The notes below the pieces were generated by a model, which did no database searches, had not been told where the DNA came from, and saw only the letters and a program-made list of their open reading frames with translations. From NCBI RefSeq assembly GCF_018613835.1, contig NZ_JAGGPM010000035.1:62001-126000 (forward strand): DNA of 64,000 nucleotides, read 5' to 3'. The position numbers and the translations under genes were made by a program. Of this stretch, positions 1 to 8,434 are shown piece by piece. This DNA comes from Arthrobacter sp. ISL-5 (lineage in GTDB: Bacteria > Actinomycetota > Actinomycetes > Actinomycetales > Micrococcaceae). Numbering within the stretch: the first letter of the stretch is position 1; every line of letters begins with the position of its first letter.

Positions 1-585
1 GGCCGGGCCGAAGTACTGGCCGTCGGTCCAGAACACCGGGCAGGACGACGTGCACGCGGCGCAGAGGATGCACTTGGTGGTGTCGTCGAACCGCTCACGG
101 TCCTCCGCGGACTGGAGGCGCTCCTTGGTGGGCTCGTGGCCCCTGTTGATCAGGAACGGCATGACCTCACGGAAGGACTGGAAGAACGGTTCCATGTCCA
201 CGATCAGGTCCTTTTCCACCGGCAGGCCCTTGATGGGCTCAACGGTGATGGGCTTGGTCGTGTCCAGGTCCTTCAGCAGGGTCTTGCAGGCAAGGCGGTT
301 GCGGCCGTTGATGCGCATGGCGTCGGAGCCGCAGACGCCGTGGGCGCAGGAGCGGCGGAAGGAGACGCTGCCGTCCACTTCCCACTTGATCTTGTGCAGG
401 GCGTCCAGCACGCGGTCCGTGCCGTACATGGTCAGCTTGAAGTCATCCCAGCGGGCTTCTTCGGAAACCTCGGGGTCGTAGCGGCGGACGCGCAGCGTGA
501 TGTCGAAGGTGGGGATTTCTCCGCCGCCTCCCACATGGGCAGGCAGCTCGATCTTTGAGGCTGGCTCAGCAAGTTCAGCGGACAT
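1..585 (-). CDS. sdhB: Succinate dehydrogenase iron-sulfur subunit, 3' end cut off by window edge
   Basis: Iron-sulfur subunit of complex II, carrying electrons from SdhA to quinone at the inner face of the membrane. The first 195 residues are in the window, against about 250 for the family. The [2Fe-2S] ligands are visible as C80, C85, D88 and C100 (RRSCAHGVCGSD), and the first cluster-binding cysteines of the second half as C172, C175, C178 and C182 (CILCAACTSSCP). The ATG at 585 lies 1 nt after the sdhA stop, so translation is probably coupled. It is the last visible gene of an sdhC-D-A-B operon. The remaining cluster ligands lie beyond base 1. Confidence 0.95.
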   Translation of the reverse strand, partial: MSAELAEPASKIELPAHVGGGGEIPTFDITLRVRRYDPEVSEEARWDDFKLTMYGTDRVLDALHKIKWEVDGSVSFRRSCAHGVCGSDAMRINGRNRLACKTLLKDLDTTKPITVEPIKGLPVEKDLIVDMEPFFQSFREVMPFLINRGHEPTKERLQSAEDRERFDDTTKCILCAACTSSCPVFWTDGQYFGPA

Positions 586-586
586 A

Positions 587-2386
587 TTAGTACTTCCTCA
601 CCATCGGCTCGTAGCGCGTAAACACAACCGGCTTGGTGCCAAGCCGAATCCCGGCAATGCTCTCCGCGGACCCGTCCGCGGGAGCGTGCTCGTCCTTGTA
701 CGCCATGGAGTGCTTCATGAATTTTTCGTCGTCGCGTTCCGGGAAATCCTCGCGGAAGTGGCCGCCGCGCGATTCCTCGCGGTGCAGGGCAGCAACCGTC
801 ATGACCTTCGCCAGTTCCAGCAGGAAGCCGAGTTCAACGGCCTCAAGGAGGTCCAGGTTGAAGCGCTTGCCCTTGTCCTGGACGTTGATGCGCTTGTAGC
901 GCTCCTCGAACGAGGCGATGTCCTTCAGGACCTGGTTGAGGGTTTCGGCCGTGCGGAACACCTGCATGTTGGCGTCCATGGTGTCCTGGAGTTCCTTGCG
1001 GATCTGGGCCACCTTCTCGTCACCGTTGCCGTTGCGGGCGATGTTGAGGAGCTCAATCGTGTAGGCCTCCGGATCCTCCGGCAGCTCCACGAAGTCCGCC
1101 GTCTTGGCGTACTCCGCGGCGGCGATGCCGGCGCGCTTGCCGAACACGTTGATGTCCAGCAGGGAGTTGGTGCCCAGACGGTTGGAGCCGTGCACCGAAA
1201 CACAGGCCACCTCACCGGCTGCGTAGAGGCCCGGCACCACGGTGTCGTTGTCCTGCAGCACTTCGGTGGTGATGTTGGTGGGGATGCCGCCCATGGCGTA
1301 GTGCGCCGTCGGGAACACCGGAACCGGCTCCGTGTACGGCTCAACGCCGAGGTAGGTGCGGGCAAACTCGGTGATGTCCGGCAGCTTCGCGTCGATGTGC
1401 GCGGGCTCAAGGTGGGTCAGGTCCAGGAGGACGTAGTCCTTGTTCGGTCCGCAGCCGCGGCCCTCGCGGACTTCGTTGGCCATGGAGCGGGCCACGATGT
1501 CACGGGGTGCAAGGTCCTTGATGGTGGGGGCGTAGCGCTCCATGAAGCGCTCACCCTCGGAGTTGCGCAGGATGGCGCCTTCGCCGCGTGCAGCTTCCGA
1601 AAGCAGGATGCCCAGGCCTGCAAGGCCCGTCGGGTGGAACTGGAAGAACTCCATGTCCTCCAGGGGGATGCCGCGGCGGAACGCGATGCCCATGCCGTCA
1701 CCGGTGAGGGTGTGGGCGTTGGACGTGGTCTTGAACACCTTGCCGGCGCCGCCGGAGGCAAACACCACGGACTTGGCCTGGAAAACGTGCAGTTCACCGG
1801 AGGCGAGGTCGTAGGAGACCACGCCGGCAACGCGCTTCTGCTTGTACGGCGTGCCATCCTCGCGCACGGCGTCTTCCTCGACGGTGAGGAGGTCCAGTAC
1901 GTAGTACTCGTTGTAGAACTCAACGTTGTGCTTGACGCAGTTTTGGTACAGCGTCTGCAGGATCATGTGGCCGGTACGGTCGGCTGCATAGCAGGCGCGG
2001 CGGACGGGGGCCTTGCCGTGATCGCGGGTGTGGCCGCCGAAGCGGCGCTGGTCGATGCGGCCCTCGGGCGTGCGGTTGAACGGCAGGCCCATCTTCTCGA
2101 GGTCCAGCACTGCGTCGATGGCCTCCTTGGCCATGACTTCGGCGGCATCCTGGTCAACCAGGTAGTCGCCGCCCTTGATGGTGTCAAACGTGTGCCATTC
2201 CCAGTTGTCTTCTTCGACGTTGGCCAATGCCGCACACATGCCGCCCTGCGCCGCGCCCGTGTGGGAGCGGGTGGGGTAGAGCTTGGTCAGTACTGCTGTT
2301 CGTGCGCGCTGACCGGATTCGATCGCGGCGCGCATGCCAGCGCCACCGGCACCGACGATGACGACGTCGTACTTATGGACCTGCAT
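587..2386 (-). CDS. sdhA: Succinate dehydrogenase flavoprotein subunit
   Basis: Catalytic subunit of complex II, oxidising succinate to fumarate in the TCA cycle. It has 599 residues, normal for the family. The N-terminal dinucleotide fold reads VVIVGAGGAGMRAA, and H42 in SHTGAAQGGM is the expected covalent FAD attachment site. The active-site region HGSNRLGTNSLLD is present. An in-frame start exists 30 bases upstream, but MQVHKYDVVIVG matches the usual N-terminus. A 102-nt gap containing a hairpin separates it from sdhD, while sdhB follows directly. Confidence 0.96.
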   Translation of the reverse strand: MQVHKYDVVIVGAGGAGMRAAIESGQRARTAVLTKLYPTRSHTGAAQGGMCAALANVEEDNWEWHTFDTIKGGDYLVDQDAAEVMAKEAIDAVLDLEKMGLPFNRTPEGRIDQRRFGGHTRDHGKAPVRRACYAADRTGHMILQTLYQNCVKHNVEFYNEYYVLDLLTVEEDAVREDGTPYKQKRVAGVVSYDLASGELHVFQAKSVVFASGGAGKVFKTTSNAHTLTGDGMGIAFRRGIPLEDMEFFQFHPTGLAGLGILLSEAARGEGAILRNSEGERFMERYAPTIKDLAPRDIVARSMANEVREGRGCGPNKDYVLLDLTHLEPAHIDAKLPDITEFARTYLGVEPYTEPVPVFPTAHYAMGGIPTNITTEVLQDNDTVVPGLYAAGEVACVSVHGSNRLGTNSLLDINVFGKRAGIAAAEYAKTADFVELPEDPEAYTIELLNIARNGNGDEKVAQIRKELQDTMDANMQVFRTAETLNQVLKDIASFEERYKRINVQDKGKRFNLDLLEAVELGFLLELAKVMTVAALHREESRGGHFREDFPERDDEKFMKHSMAYKDEHAPADGSAESIAGIRLGTKPVVFTRYEPMVRKY

Positions 2387-2457
2387 ACCAGACGCTCTTT
2401 CTCTCAAAATTCGCAATAAAACAACGGGCGGGCTGAAGCCGGCTCCGCAAAACAGAA

Positions 2458-2476
2458 GCCCGCCGGTCGGGCGGGC
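2458..2476 (-). other. GC-rich hairpin in the sdhD-sdhA gap
   Basis: Inverted repeat GCCCGCC / GGCGGGC with a 5-nt loop, in the only sizeable gap of the sdh operon. There is no U-run after it, so it may be an mRNA processing or stability element rather than a terminator. Seen directly; function inferred. Confidence 0.35.
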
Positions 2477-2488
2477 AGCCGCGGGTTG

Positions 2489-2956
2489 CTACGCGGGGCA
2501 GAAGCCGCCGGGGAGCTGGACGCCGTCCACCACCGGGCACGGGTTGAAGGTGAAGATCACCAGGGTGCCAAGGATGATGATTACTGCAGCGGCGGCGTAG
2601 AGGACCATCTTGAGCCAGAAGCGTGTGGCGTCCTTCTCGGCGTAGTCGTTGATGATGGTGCGGACGCCGTTGGTGCCGTGCAGCATGGCCAGCCAGAGCA
2701 TGGCGAGGTCCCAGAACTGCCAGAACGGGTCAGCCCACTTGCCGGCCACGAAGCCGAAGTCGATGGCGTGAATGCCCTCGCCCACCAGGAGGTTCACGAA
2801 AAGGTGGCCGAAGATCAGGACAACCAGCACTACGCCGGAGAGCCGCATGAAGAGCCACGCCAGCATTTCGAAGTTGCCGCGGGAGCTGCCGGTCCGGCGG
2901 TACTGCGGAGCGATGGTGCTGCCGCTGCGCGGGGACGGGATCTGCGTTGCAGTCAT
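2489..2956 (-). CDS. sdhD: Succinate dehydrogenase membrane anchor subunit SdhD
   Basis: Hydrophobic anchor (155 residues) with three predicted membrane helices, at about residues 30-55, 80-100 and 115-140. With SdhC it holds the complex in the membrane and contributes to the quinone and heme sites. The motif RLSGVVLVVLIFGHLFVN contains a histidine typical of heme ligation in this family. It starts 3 nt after the sdhC stop, with a cytosolic N-terminus rich in Ser, Arg and Gln. Assignment rests on position and topology as well as sequence. Confidence 0.9.
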   Translation of the reverse strand: MTATQIPSPRSGSTIAPQYRRTGSSRGNFEMLAWLFMRLSGVVLVVLIFGHLFVNLLVGEGIHAIDFGFVAGKWADPFWQFWDLAMLWLAMLHGTNGVRTIINDYAEKDATRFWLKMVLYAAAAVIIILGTLVIFTFNPCPVVDGVQLPGGFCPA

Positions 2957-2959
2957 GGC

Positions 2960-3340
2960 TTAGTGACCTCCGAGTGCGAGGGACAGGTGGCGGATGGCGA
3001 AGGCCACCATGGTGACGATCCAGAGACCCAGGACTACCCAGAGCATCTGGCGCTGGTATTTGGCACCCTTCTTCCAAAAGTCGACGGCGATGATCCGCAG
3101 GCCGTTGAAGGCGTGGAACACGATCGCTGCGACGAGGCCCGTTTCACCCAGGGCCATCAGCGGGTTCTTGTAGGCACCGATCACAGCGGTGTAGGCCTCC
3201 GGCGACACCCTCACAAGGGAGGTGTCCAGCACATGGACCAACAAGAAGAAAAAGATCACAACACCGGTAATACGGTGTCCAACCCAGGACCACATGCCTT
3301 CACGGCCGCGGTACAAGGTGCCAGCTGGTTTCGTCGGCAC
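2960..3340 (-). CDS. sdhC: Succinate dehydrogenase cytochrome b556 subunit SdhC
   Basis: Second membrane anchor, 126 residues, three helices. The motif GMWSWVGHRITGVVIFFFLLVH carries the Ser/Arg quinone-site residues and a histidine typical of SdhC. I chose the GTG start at 3340 because AGGGAGG lies about 8 nt upstream and the protein then begins MPTKPAGTLYRGREG. A longer reading to 3385 adds 15 residues (with Cys and Pro) that look non-coding. It is the first gene of the operon and has a candidate promoter about 90 nt upstream. Confidence 0.92.
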   Translation of the reverse strand: MPTKPAGTLYRGREGMWSWVGHRITGVVIFFFLLVHVLDTSLVRVSPEAYTAVIGAYKNPLMALGETGLVAAIVFHAFNGLRIIAVDFWKKGAKYQRQMLWVVLGLWIVTMVAFAIRHLSLALGGH

Positions 3341-3429
3341 TGAATAAACCTCCCTGCAACACAGCGGCGCTGGCGTGGGATCCACGCGGGGGGAACGCCT
3401 ACTGCGAGAGCACTCGTAGCTCAGGCCTA

Positions 3430-3458
3430 AATCTAGGCTTCGCTCACAGCTTATTCAA
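3430..3458 (-). promoter_or_regulatory. Candidate sigma-70-type promoter of the sdh operon
   Basis: Read on the minus strand: -35 TTGAAT (3458-3453), a 17-nt spacer, and -10 TAGATT (3435-3430). This predicts a start near 3423 and a leader of about 83 nt before sdhC. The 258-nt region is shared with the divergent manC promoter. Confidence 0.5.
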
Positions 3459-3598
3459 TTCAGGTGGTCCTTGGTGACCACGTACTGTACGGTTTTTCGC
3501 GGATTTTGAGACGAACGCCACATTCGGTTGCGACTGTGTCCGCGCGGCCAGCGGCGTCACAGGGGACACAACGGGGTCGTCGGCTAAAGTAGGCCGTG

Positions 3599-4732
3599 AT
3601 GAGTAAAGATAAAGTGACAAACCAGGATTCACCTCTCAGCCGCTTTATTGCTGTGATTCCTGCGGGCGGTGTGGGGACCCGCCTCTGGCCTCTGTCACGT
3701 GCAGCAGCTCCCAAATTCCTTCATGACCTCACCGGCTCGGGGAGCACGCTGCTGCGTGCCACCTACGACCGCCTCGAGCCCCTGGCGGGCAATCGCGTCC
3801 TGGTTGTCACCGGAACGGCGCACCGGGCGGCCGTCTGCCGGCAGCTGCCCGAGGTTCAGGACGGCGACCTGGTGCTGGAAAGCGAGCCGAAGGACTCCGG
3901 AGCCGCCATCGGCCTGGCCGCGGCCATCCTGCACCAGCGGGATCCGGACATCATCATGGGCTCCTTCGCCGCCGACCAGGTGATCAGCCCGGACGAGCTC
4001 TTCCAGGACGCGGTCCGCGAAGCGATTCACACGGCCGCGGCCGGCAAGATCGTCACGATCGGCATCAAGCCGACGCACCCGTCCACGGGATTCGGCTACA
4101 TCCGGTCCGGCGCATCGCTTCACATCCCCGGAGCGCCCAGCGCCCAGGCCGTGGTGGAGTTCGTCGAAAAGCCGGACGAGGAGGTCGCCCAGCAGTACGT
4201 GGACAGCGGCGAATATGTCTGGAACGCCGGCATGTTCGTGGCTCCTGTTGCCCTGATGCTCAAGCATCTGGAAGCAAACCAGCCCGAACTGTTCAACGGC
4301 CTGCAGGAAATCGCCGAGGCCTGGGACACGCCGCTTCGTGACGAAGTCACCGCACGCATCTGGCCCACGCTGCCCAAGATCGCCATCGACTATGCGGTGG
4401 CCGAGCCCGCAGCGGCCGCCGGGGACGTCGCCGTCGTGCCCGGAACGTTCCGCTGGGACGACGTCGGCGACTTCGCCTCCGTTGGCCGGCTGAACAGCGC
4501 CAAGGAGGTGGATGAGGTGACGGTCCTCGGCGAGGGCGCGCGCGTCTTCACCGAAAACGCCAGCGGCGTGGTGGTCTCGGATACCAAACGCGTCATTGCG
4601 CTGATCGGGATCAAGGATGTGGTCATCGTGGATACCCCTGATGCGCTGCTGGTCACCACCAAGCAGCATTCCCAGCGGGTGAAGCAGGCCGTGGACGCGC
4701 TGAAGGCCAGCGGCGACACCGACGTCCTCTAG
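3599..4732 (+). CDS. manC: Mannose-1-phosphate guanylyltransferase
   Basis: Makes GDP-mannose from mannose-1-phosphate and GTP, feeding mannosylated glycans and lipids. It has 377 residues. The nucleotidyltransferase signature AGGVGTRLWPLSR followed by a PK lies at about 21-40, and the NAGMF and FRWDDVGDF motifs of the sugar-nucleotide pocket are present. It lacks the C-terminal isomerase domain of bifunctional ManC/AlgA enzymes. TAAAGT at 3585-3590 is a likely -10, so the transcript probably starts at or next to the ATG; a GTG directly before it is an alternative start. Divergent from sdh. Confidence 0.9.
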   Translation: MSKDKVTNQDSPLSRFIAVIPAGGVGTRLWPLSRAAAPKFLHDLTGSGSTLLRATYDRLEPLAGNRVLVVTGTAHRAAVCRQLPEVQDGDLVLESEPKDSGAAIGLAAAILHQRDPDIIMGSFAADQVISPDELFQDAVREAIHTAAAGKIVTIGIKPTHPSTGFGYIRSGASLHIPGAPSAQAVVEFVEKPDEEVAQQYVDSGEYVWNAGMFVAPVALMLKHLEANQPELFNGLQEIAEAWDTPLRDEVTARIWPTLPKIAIDYAVAEPAAAAGDVAVVPGTFRWDDVGDFASVGRLNSAKEVDEVTVLGEGARVFTENASGVVVSDTKRVIALIGIKDVVIVDTPDALLVTTKQHSQRVKQAVDALKASGDTDVL

Positions 4733-4781
4733 CAAATCCGTAACGCGGCGAAGGCGATGCCGCTATTCTTTCGGCCCTCGC

Positions 4782-4787
4782 TACAGT
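4782..4787 (+). promoter_or_regulatory. -10 element (TACAGT) of a leaderless promoter
   Basis: TACAGT ends 6 nt before the GTG of the M20 amidohydrolase gene, the spacing expected when transcription starts on the initiation codon. No ribosome-binding site is visible. Confidence 0.5.
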
Positions 4788-4793
4788 TGAGGT

Positions 4794-5993
4794 GTGCGCA
4801 ATTACACTACTGAAGCTGAGCCCACCGCGCTGGTGGGGCCGTGGCTCGAACCGCTACTGCCGGAACTGATCGACTTTCGCCGGGACCTGCATGCGCACCC
4901 CGAACTGTCATTCAAGGAATTCCGGACCACTGACAAGCTCGTGGAACGGCTGGAGGCTGCAGGCCTCGAGCCCCGGCGGCTCGAGGGCACCGGCCTGACC
5001 GTGGACATCGGCGAGGGCCCCATCGCCACCGCATTGCGCGGCGACATCGACGCCCTGCCGATCATCGAGGAAACGGGCCTGCCCTTCGCCTCGAAGAACC
5101 ACGGCGTCACCCATGCCTGCGGTCACGACGTCCACACCACCACCATGCTGGGCATCGCACTGGTGCTGCACCGCATGCACCAGGAAGCCCCGTTGGGCGG
5201 TTCTGTCCGGATCATTTTCCAGCCGGCCGAGGAGACCATGCCGGGCGGCGCGCATGCCTGCATCGAGCAGGGCGTCCTGGACGGCGTGCCGCGTATCCTG
5301 GCCCTGCACTGCGACCCGCGGATCAACGTCGGCAAGATCGGCACCCGCATCGGTGCCATCACCTCGGCGTCGGACACCATCAAGATCGAACTCAGCGGAC
5401 GCGGCGGCCATACCTCGCGCCCGCACCTCACCGAGGACCTCGTCTTCGCCCTTGCACAGATCGCGGTGAACGTCCCCGCAGTGCTTTCCCGCCGCGTGGA
5501 CGTCCGCAGCGGCGTGTCGGTTGTGTGGGGCCAGATCAACGCCGGTTCGGCGCCGAACGCCATTCCGGGAACCGGCTACATGTCCGGGACCATGCGGTGC
5601 CTGGACCGCGACGCCTGGCACAGTGCCGGCGAACTCCTCGACGAGGTGGTCCATCAAGTGGCCGAGCACTACGGCGTGGACGTGCACCTGGAACACACCC
5701 GCGGCGTGCCGCCGGTGGTCAACTCCGAGCACGAGACCGCACTCATCGAGGCTGCGGCCCGGGCCGAGATCGGCGAGGGCGCCGTGGTCCTGACCCCGCA
5801 GTCCATGGGCGGGGAGGACTTCGCCTGGTTCCTCGCCAAGCTGCCGGGTGCCATGATGCGTCTGGGCACCAAGACCCCCGGCGGTGAGGAATACGACCTC
5901 CACCGCGGCGACTACATCCTGGACGAGCGTGCCCTGGGCTACGGCATCCAGGTCCTCACGGCGGCGGCCCTCCGCACCATCCGCGACCTCTAA
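4794..5993 (+). CDS. M20-family amidohydrolase / metallopeptidase
   Basis: Zinc hydrolase of the M20D type (399 residues), related to aminoacylase, IAA-amino-acid hydrolase and N-acetyl-diaminopimelate deacetylase. Metal-site residues are visible: C109 and H111 in HACGHDVHTTT, the FQPAEE pair, the histidine in ALHCDPRINVG, and the C-terminal GGEDFAWF. The insert domain for dimerisation follows GRGGHTSRP. It starts with GTG behind TACAGT, so the mRNA is probably leaderless. The substrate cannot be read from sequence. The gene stands alone, bounded downstream by a large palindrome. Confidence 0.85.
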   Translation: MRNYTTEAEPTALVGPWLEPLLPELIDFRRDLHAHPELSFKEFRTTDKLVERLEAAGLEPRRLEGTGLTVDIGEGPIATALRGDIDALPIIEETGLPFASKNHGVTHACGHDVHTTTMLGIALVLHRMHQEAPLGGSVRIIFQPAEETMPGGAHACIEQGVLDGVPRILALHCDPRINVGKIGTRIGAITSASDTIKIELSGRGGHTSRPHLTEDLVFALAQIAVNVPAVLSRRVDVRSGVSVVWGQINAGSAPNAIPGTGYMSGTMRCLDRDAWHSAGELLDEVVHQVAEHYGVDVHLEHTRGVPPVVNSEHETALIEAAARAEIGEGAVVLTPQSMGGEDFAWFLAKLPGAMMRLGTKTPGGEEYDLHRGDYILDERALGYGIQVLTAAALRTIRDL

Positions 5994-6005
5994 GCTCCTC
6001 CCCAC

Positions 6006-6072
6006 GAGCGCGAACTGGCAGCTAATCCCCTTAATCTCCGGATTTGACGGCATCAGCTGCCAGTTCGCGCTC
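6006..6072. repeat. Palindromic intergenic repeat, family A, copy 1
   Basis: Perfect 18-bp inverted arms, GAGCGCGAACTGGCAGCT at 6006-6023 and its complement at 6055-6072, around a 31-nt centre. The same arms recur at 62845-62905 and 63904-63966. The centre also resembles the other copies (CGGATTTGA then GGCAT). It sits between two co-oriented genes and could end transcription of the amidohydrolase gene, but has no strong T-run. Confidence 0.85.
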
Positions 6073-6090
6073 ATCTTTTGCCTAGGTAAG

Positions 6091-6119
6091 TTGTGCGCAA
6101 TTGAATTGTGGGCTACCGT
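6091..6119 (+). promoter_or_regulatory. ohrR promoter with candidate OhrR operator
   Basis: Candidate -35 TTGTGC (6091-6096), a 17-nt spacer and -10 TACCGT (6114-6119), ending 7 nt before the ATG. Between them lies the palindrome CAATTGAATTG (6098-6108), which resembles the CAATT/AATTG half-sites of OhrR operators. This suggests autorepression relieved by organic peroxide. Confidence 0.5.
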
Positions 6120-6126
6120 TGCAGTC

Positions 6127-6561
6127 ATGACCGACGCCCCCCGCCTTGACCGCCAGGTGTGCTTTGCGCTCTACGCAGCGTCCCGGGCGGCCACCGCCGT
6201 TTACCGGCCGCTGCTGGACGACCTTGGCCTGACGTACCCGCAGTACCTTGTGATGCTGGTGCTTTGGGAAAACGAACCTCGCGGCGTGCGGGAACTGGGG
6301 GAGGAGTTGGGGCTCGATTCCGGCACCCTCTCGCCCCTGCTCAAGCGGCTCGAAGCCATGGGCCTGGTGGAACGCCACCGCTCCGCAGAGGACGAGCGCC
6401 GGGTTGCCGTGCATCTGACAGCGGACGGCACGGCCCTCAGCAGCAAGGCTTCCGGCATTCCCCAGCGCCTCGCCGAAGCCGCCGGCCTGAGCTCCCGGGA
6501 GCTTGACCAGCTCCGCGAAACCCTGGGCAAGCTCACTGCCGCCCTGCACGATTCACACTGA
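6127..6561 (+). CDS. ohrR: Organic hydroperoxide resistance regulator OhrR (MarR family)
   Basis: Thiol-based MarR-type repressor, 144 residues. C12 in RQVCFALYAASRA is at the position of the peroxide-sensing cysteine of OhrR proteins, followed by the conserved YRPLLDDLGLTYPQYLVM helix. The winged helix-turn-helix (LGLDSGTLSPLLKRLEAMG, then a wing with EDERR) spans about 50-95. Only one cysteine is present, so it would be a one-Cys sensor using a small thiol such as mycothiol. The target ohr lies 84 nt downstream. No ribosome-binding site is seen; the start appears leaderless. Confidence 0.92.
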   Translation: MTDAPRLDRQVCFALYAASRAATAVYRPLLDDLGLTYPQYLVMLVLWENEPRGVRELGEELGLDSGTLSPLLKRLEAMGLVERHRSAEDERRVAVHLTADGTALSSKASGIPQRLAEAAGLSSRELDQLRETLGKLTAALHDSH

Positions 6562-6645
6562 CGCCCCACTCCGGCCTCAATCCGGACCCCTATCGACACC
6601 GCACCAGACGGCGGACTGCCGAAACCCATCAGAACGGAACGTATC

Positions 6646-7077
6646 TTGAAGACTCTTTACACTGCCGAGGCCCTCGCTTCCGGCGAAGGCCGCGACGGCT
6701 CCGCACGCACCAAGGACGGCAGGCTGGACGTGACCCTGGCCAGCCCCGTGGAGCTCGGCGGAAATGGCCAGGGCACCAACCCGGAACAGCTCTTCGCCGC
6801 CGGCTACGCAGCCTGCTTCCATTCCGCCCTCCGGGTGGTGGGCCGCACGGAACGCGCCGACCTCACCGACTCAGCCGTGGCGGCCAAGATCCACTTCGGC
6901 GCCCTCGACGGCGGCGAAGGCTACGGCCTTGCGGCCGAACTCGAGATCGCCCTGCCGGCACTGGACCGGGATGCCGCTGAGGCGCTCATGGCCAAGGCGC
7001 ACCGGATCTGCACCTACTCAAACGTGACCCGCGGCAACATGGATGTGGCCCTGACCCTCGTGGAGTTCGCAGCGTGA
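6646..7077 (+). CDS. ohr: Organic hydroperoxide reductase Ohr
   Basis: Thiol peroxidase of the OsmC/Ohr fold, detoxifying organic hydroperoxides in the cytoplasm. It has 143 residues with the two catalytic cysteines at C57 (GYAACFHSAL) and C122 (AHRICTYSN). A TTG start is chosen because the protein then begins MKTLYTAEAL, the usual Ohr N-terminus, and no ATG or GTG fits. Only a weak GGAACG precedes it. The next gene overlaps its stop (GTGA), so the two are co-transcribed. Confidence 0.94.
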   Translation: MKTLYTAEALASGEGRDGSARTKDGRLDVTLASPVELGGNGQGTNPEQLFAAGYAACFHSALRVVGRTERADLTDSAVAAKIHFGALDGGEGYGLAAELEIALPALDRDAAEALMAKAHRICTYSNVTRGNMDVALTLVEFAA

Positions 7078-8102
7078 GCGGCACCCAGGACCGGGCCTTG
7101 CCCGCAGCAACCCGCGAAATACAGCTGGCGTCGCGCCCCGTGGGCCGCCCGGCCCCGGAGAACTTCCGGCTCGCCGAAAGTCCGCTTCCGGAGCTCCGGG
7201 ACGGGCAGGTACTGGTCCGGAACCTGTTCATCTCGGTGGATCCGTACATGCGCGGCCGGATGAACGACGTCAAATCCTACTCAGCGCCGTTTGCGCTGGA
7301 TACTGCGCTCGACGGCGGGGCCGTGGGTGAGGTGATCGCGTCCCGGGCCGCTGACCGCAAGGTGGGGGACGCCGTCGTTCATCATCTCGGCTGGCGGGAG
7401 TATGCGGTGGTGGACGCCAGCGCAACTAATCCTGCGCGAACTGATCTGGCCCCGGCGTCCGCTTTCCTCGGCGCGCTGGGCATGACCGGACTCACCGCCT
7501 ACGCCGGCCTGCTGAAGGTGGCCGATTTCAAGGCCGGCGACGCGGTGTTCATTTCGGGTGCTGCCGGGGCCGTCGGTTCGCTCGCGGGGCAGATCGCCAA
7601 GGCCATGGGCGCATCCCGGGTGATCGGCAGCGCCGGCTCTCCGGAGAAGGTGGCGCGCCTCCTGGAGCTCGGCTTTGACTCTGCCTTCAACTACCGCGAC
7701 GCTCCCGTCCGGGACCAGCTCAAAGCGGCCGCCGGTGAACGCGGGATCGATGTCTACTTCGACAACGTGGGCGGGGACCACCTCGAAGCGGCGTTGTCCG
7801 TCCTGAACGTTGGCGGCCGCGTGGCCATGTGCGGCGCCATCGCGCAGTACAACTCGACGGAACCGCCGGCCGCTCCGCGCAACCTTGCCCTGGCGATCGG
7901 CAAGCAGCTGACGCTGAGAGGATTCCTCGTCAGCAGCTACCGGCAGTACGCCGGCGAGTTTGCCGAGCACATGGCCGGCTGGCTGGCCGACGGCACCGTC
8001 TCCTACGACGAAACCGTGGCGGACGGTCTAGAGAACGCGCCGCAGGCCTTCATTGACCTTCTGGACGGCGCAAACACGGGAAAGATGCTGGTCCGCATCT
8101 AG
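7074..8102 (+). CDS. NADP-dependent medium-chain reductase, CurA / leukotriene B4 12-hydroxydehydrogenase type
   Basis: Zinc-free medium-chain dehydrogenase/reductase, 342 residues. The SVDPYMRGRM motif of the CurA/PTGR group and the nucleotide motif ISGAAGAVGSLAGQIAK (Rossmann fold, about 160-176) are clear. The family reduces alkenals and enones with NADPH. Its translational coupling to ohr suggests clean-up of reactive carbonyls formed during lipid peroxidation. The GTG overlaps the ohr stop by 4 nt. A long palindrome follows 9 nt after the stop. Confidence 0.87.
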   Translation: MSGTQDRALPAATREIQLASRPVGRPAPENFRLAESPLPELRDGQVLVRNLFISVDPYMRGRMNDVKSYSAPFALDTALDGGAVGEVIASRAADRKVGDAVVHHLGWREYAVVDASATNPARTDLAPASAFLGALGMTGLTAYAGLLKVADFKAGDAVFISGAAGAVGSLAGQIAKAMGASRVIGSAGSPEKVARLLELGFDSAFNYRDAPVRDQLKAAAGERGIDVYFDNVGGDHLEAALSVLNVGGRVAMCGAIAQYNSTEPPAAPRNLALAIGKQLTLRGFLVSSYRQYAGEFAEHMAGWLADGTVSYDETVADGLENAPQAFIDLLDGANTGKMLVRI

Positions 8103-8111
8103 CAGGACTAA

Positions 8112-8170
8112 CAGCGCGAACGAACACTTGAGGCCCCGACGATTCGGGCCTCAAGTGTCCGTTCGCGCTG
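8112..8170. repeat. Palindromic intergenic repeat, family B, full-length hairpin
   Basis: 25-bp inverted arms (8112-8136 and 8146-8170) with a single mismatch and a 9-nt loop. The arm reads CAGCGCGAACGAACACTTGA then GGCCC. The outer GCGCGAAC is shared with family A; the inner part differs and recurs as direct repeats at 58646-58708. It sits right after the reductase gene and may act as its terminator. Confidence 0.8.
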
Positions 8171-8434
8171 TATTGGGCGGGGCTGCTGACGGGCTCCGCG
8201 GCCCGTGTGGAAGTGCCCGGCTACTGATAGGTAACAAGTTCTCAACAATCTTCGTTTTCGGCCGCCGATGTGTTATCCGGACGTGGCGCAGGCCACTACA
8301 GTGGCTTTCATAAGTGCGCTTCGGCGCAGTGCTGCGAAACCATCAGTGAAAACAGAATTTCAGTGTGGAGCATTAGAAACGGACACTCATTGAATCTCCG
8401 TCGTGGCGCCTATCTCTTTCTTCCTGGAGGAAAT
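8171..8434 (+). promoter_or_regulatory. Upstream region of the nucleoside transporter operon
   Basis: No gene in these 264 bases. A possible -10 TACAGT is at 8297-8302, with TTATCC 18 nt upstream of it. A small hairpin, TGCGC-TTCG-GCGCA (8315-8328), with a UUCG tetraloop, would lie in the leader. The start codon is preceded by a good ribosome-binding site (GGAGG, 8426-8430). I see no known purine riboswitch fold. Confidence 0.4.

Noticed and set aside
497..2419. 640-codon open frame on the plus strand opposite sdhA
   Set aside because: It mirrors the conserved sdhA codons in the complementary frame, as expected in GC-rich DNA; sdhA has clear catalytic motifs.
6006..6072. Palindrome before ohrR read as the OhrR operator
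   Set aside because: The same palindrome recurs near glpX and a nuclease-like gene, so it is a dispersed element; CAATTGAATTG is the better operator candidate.
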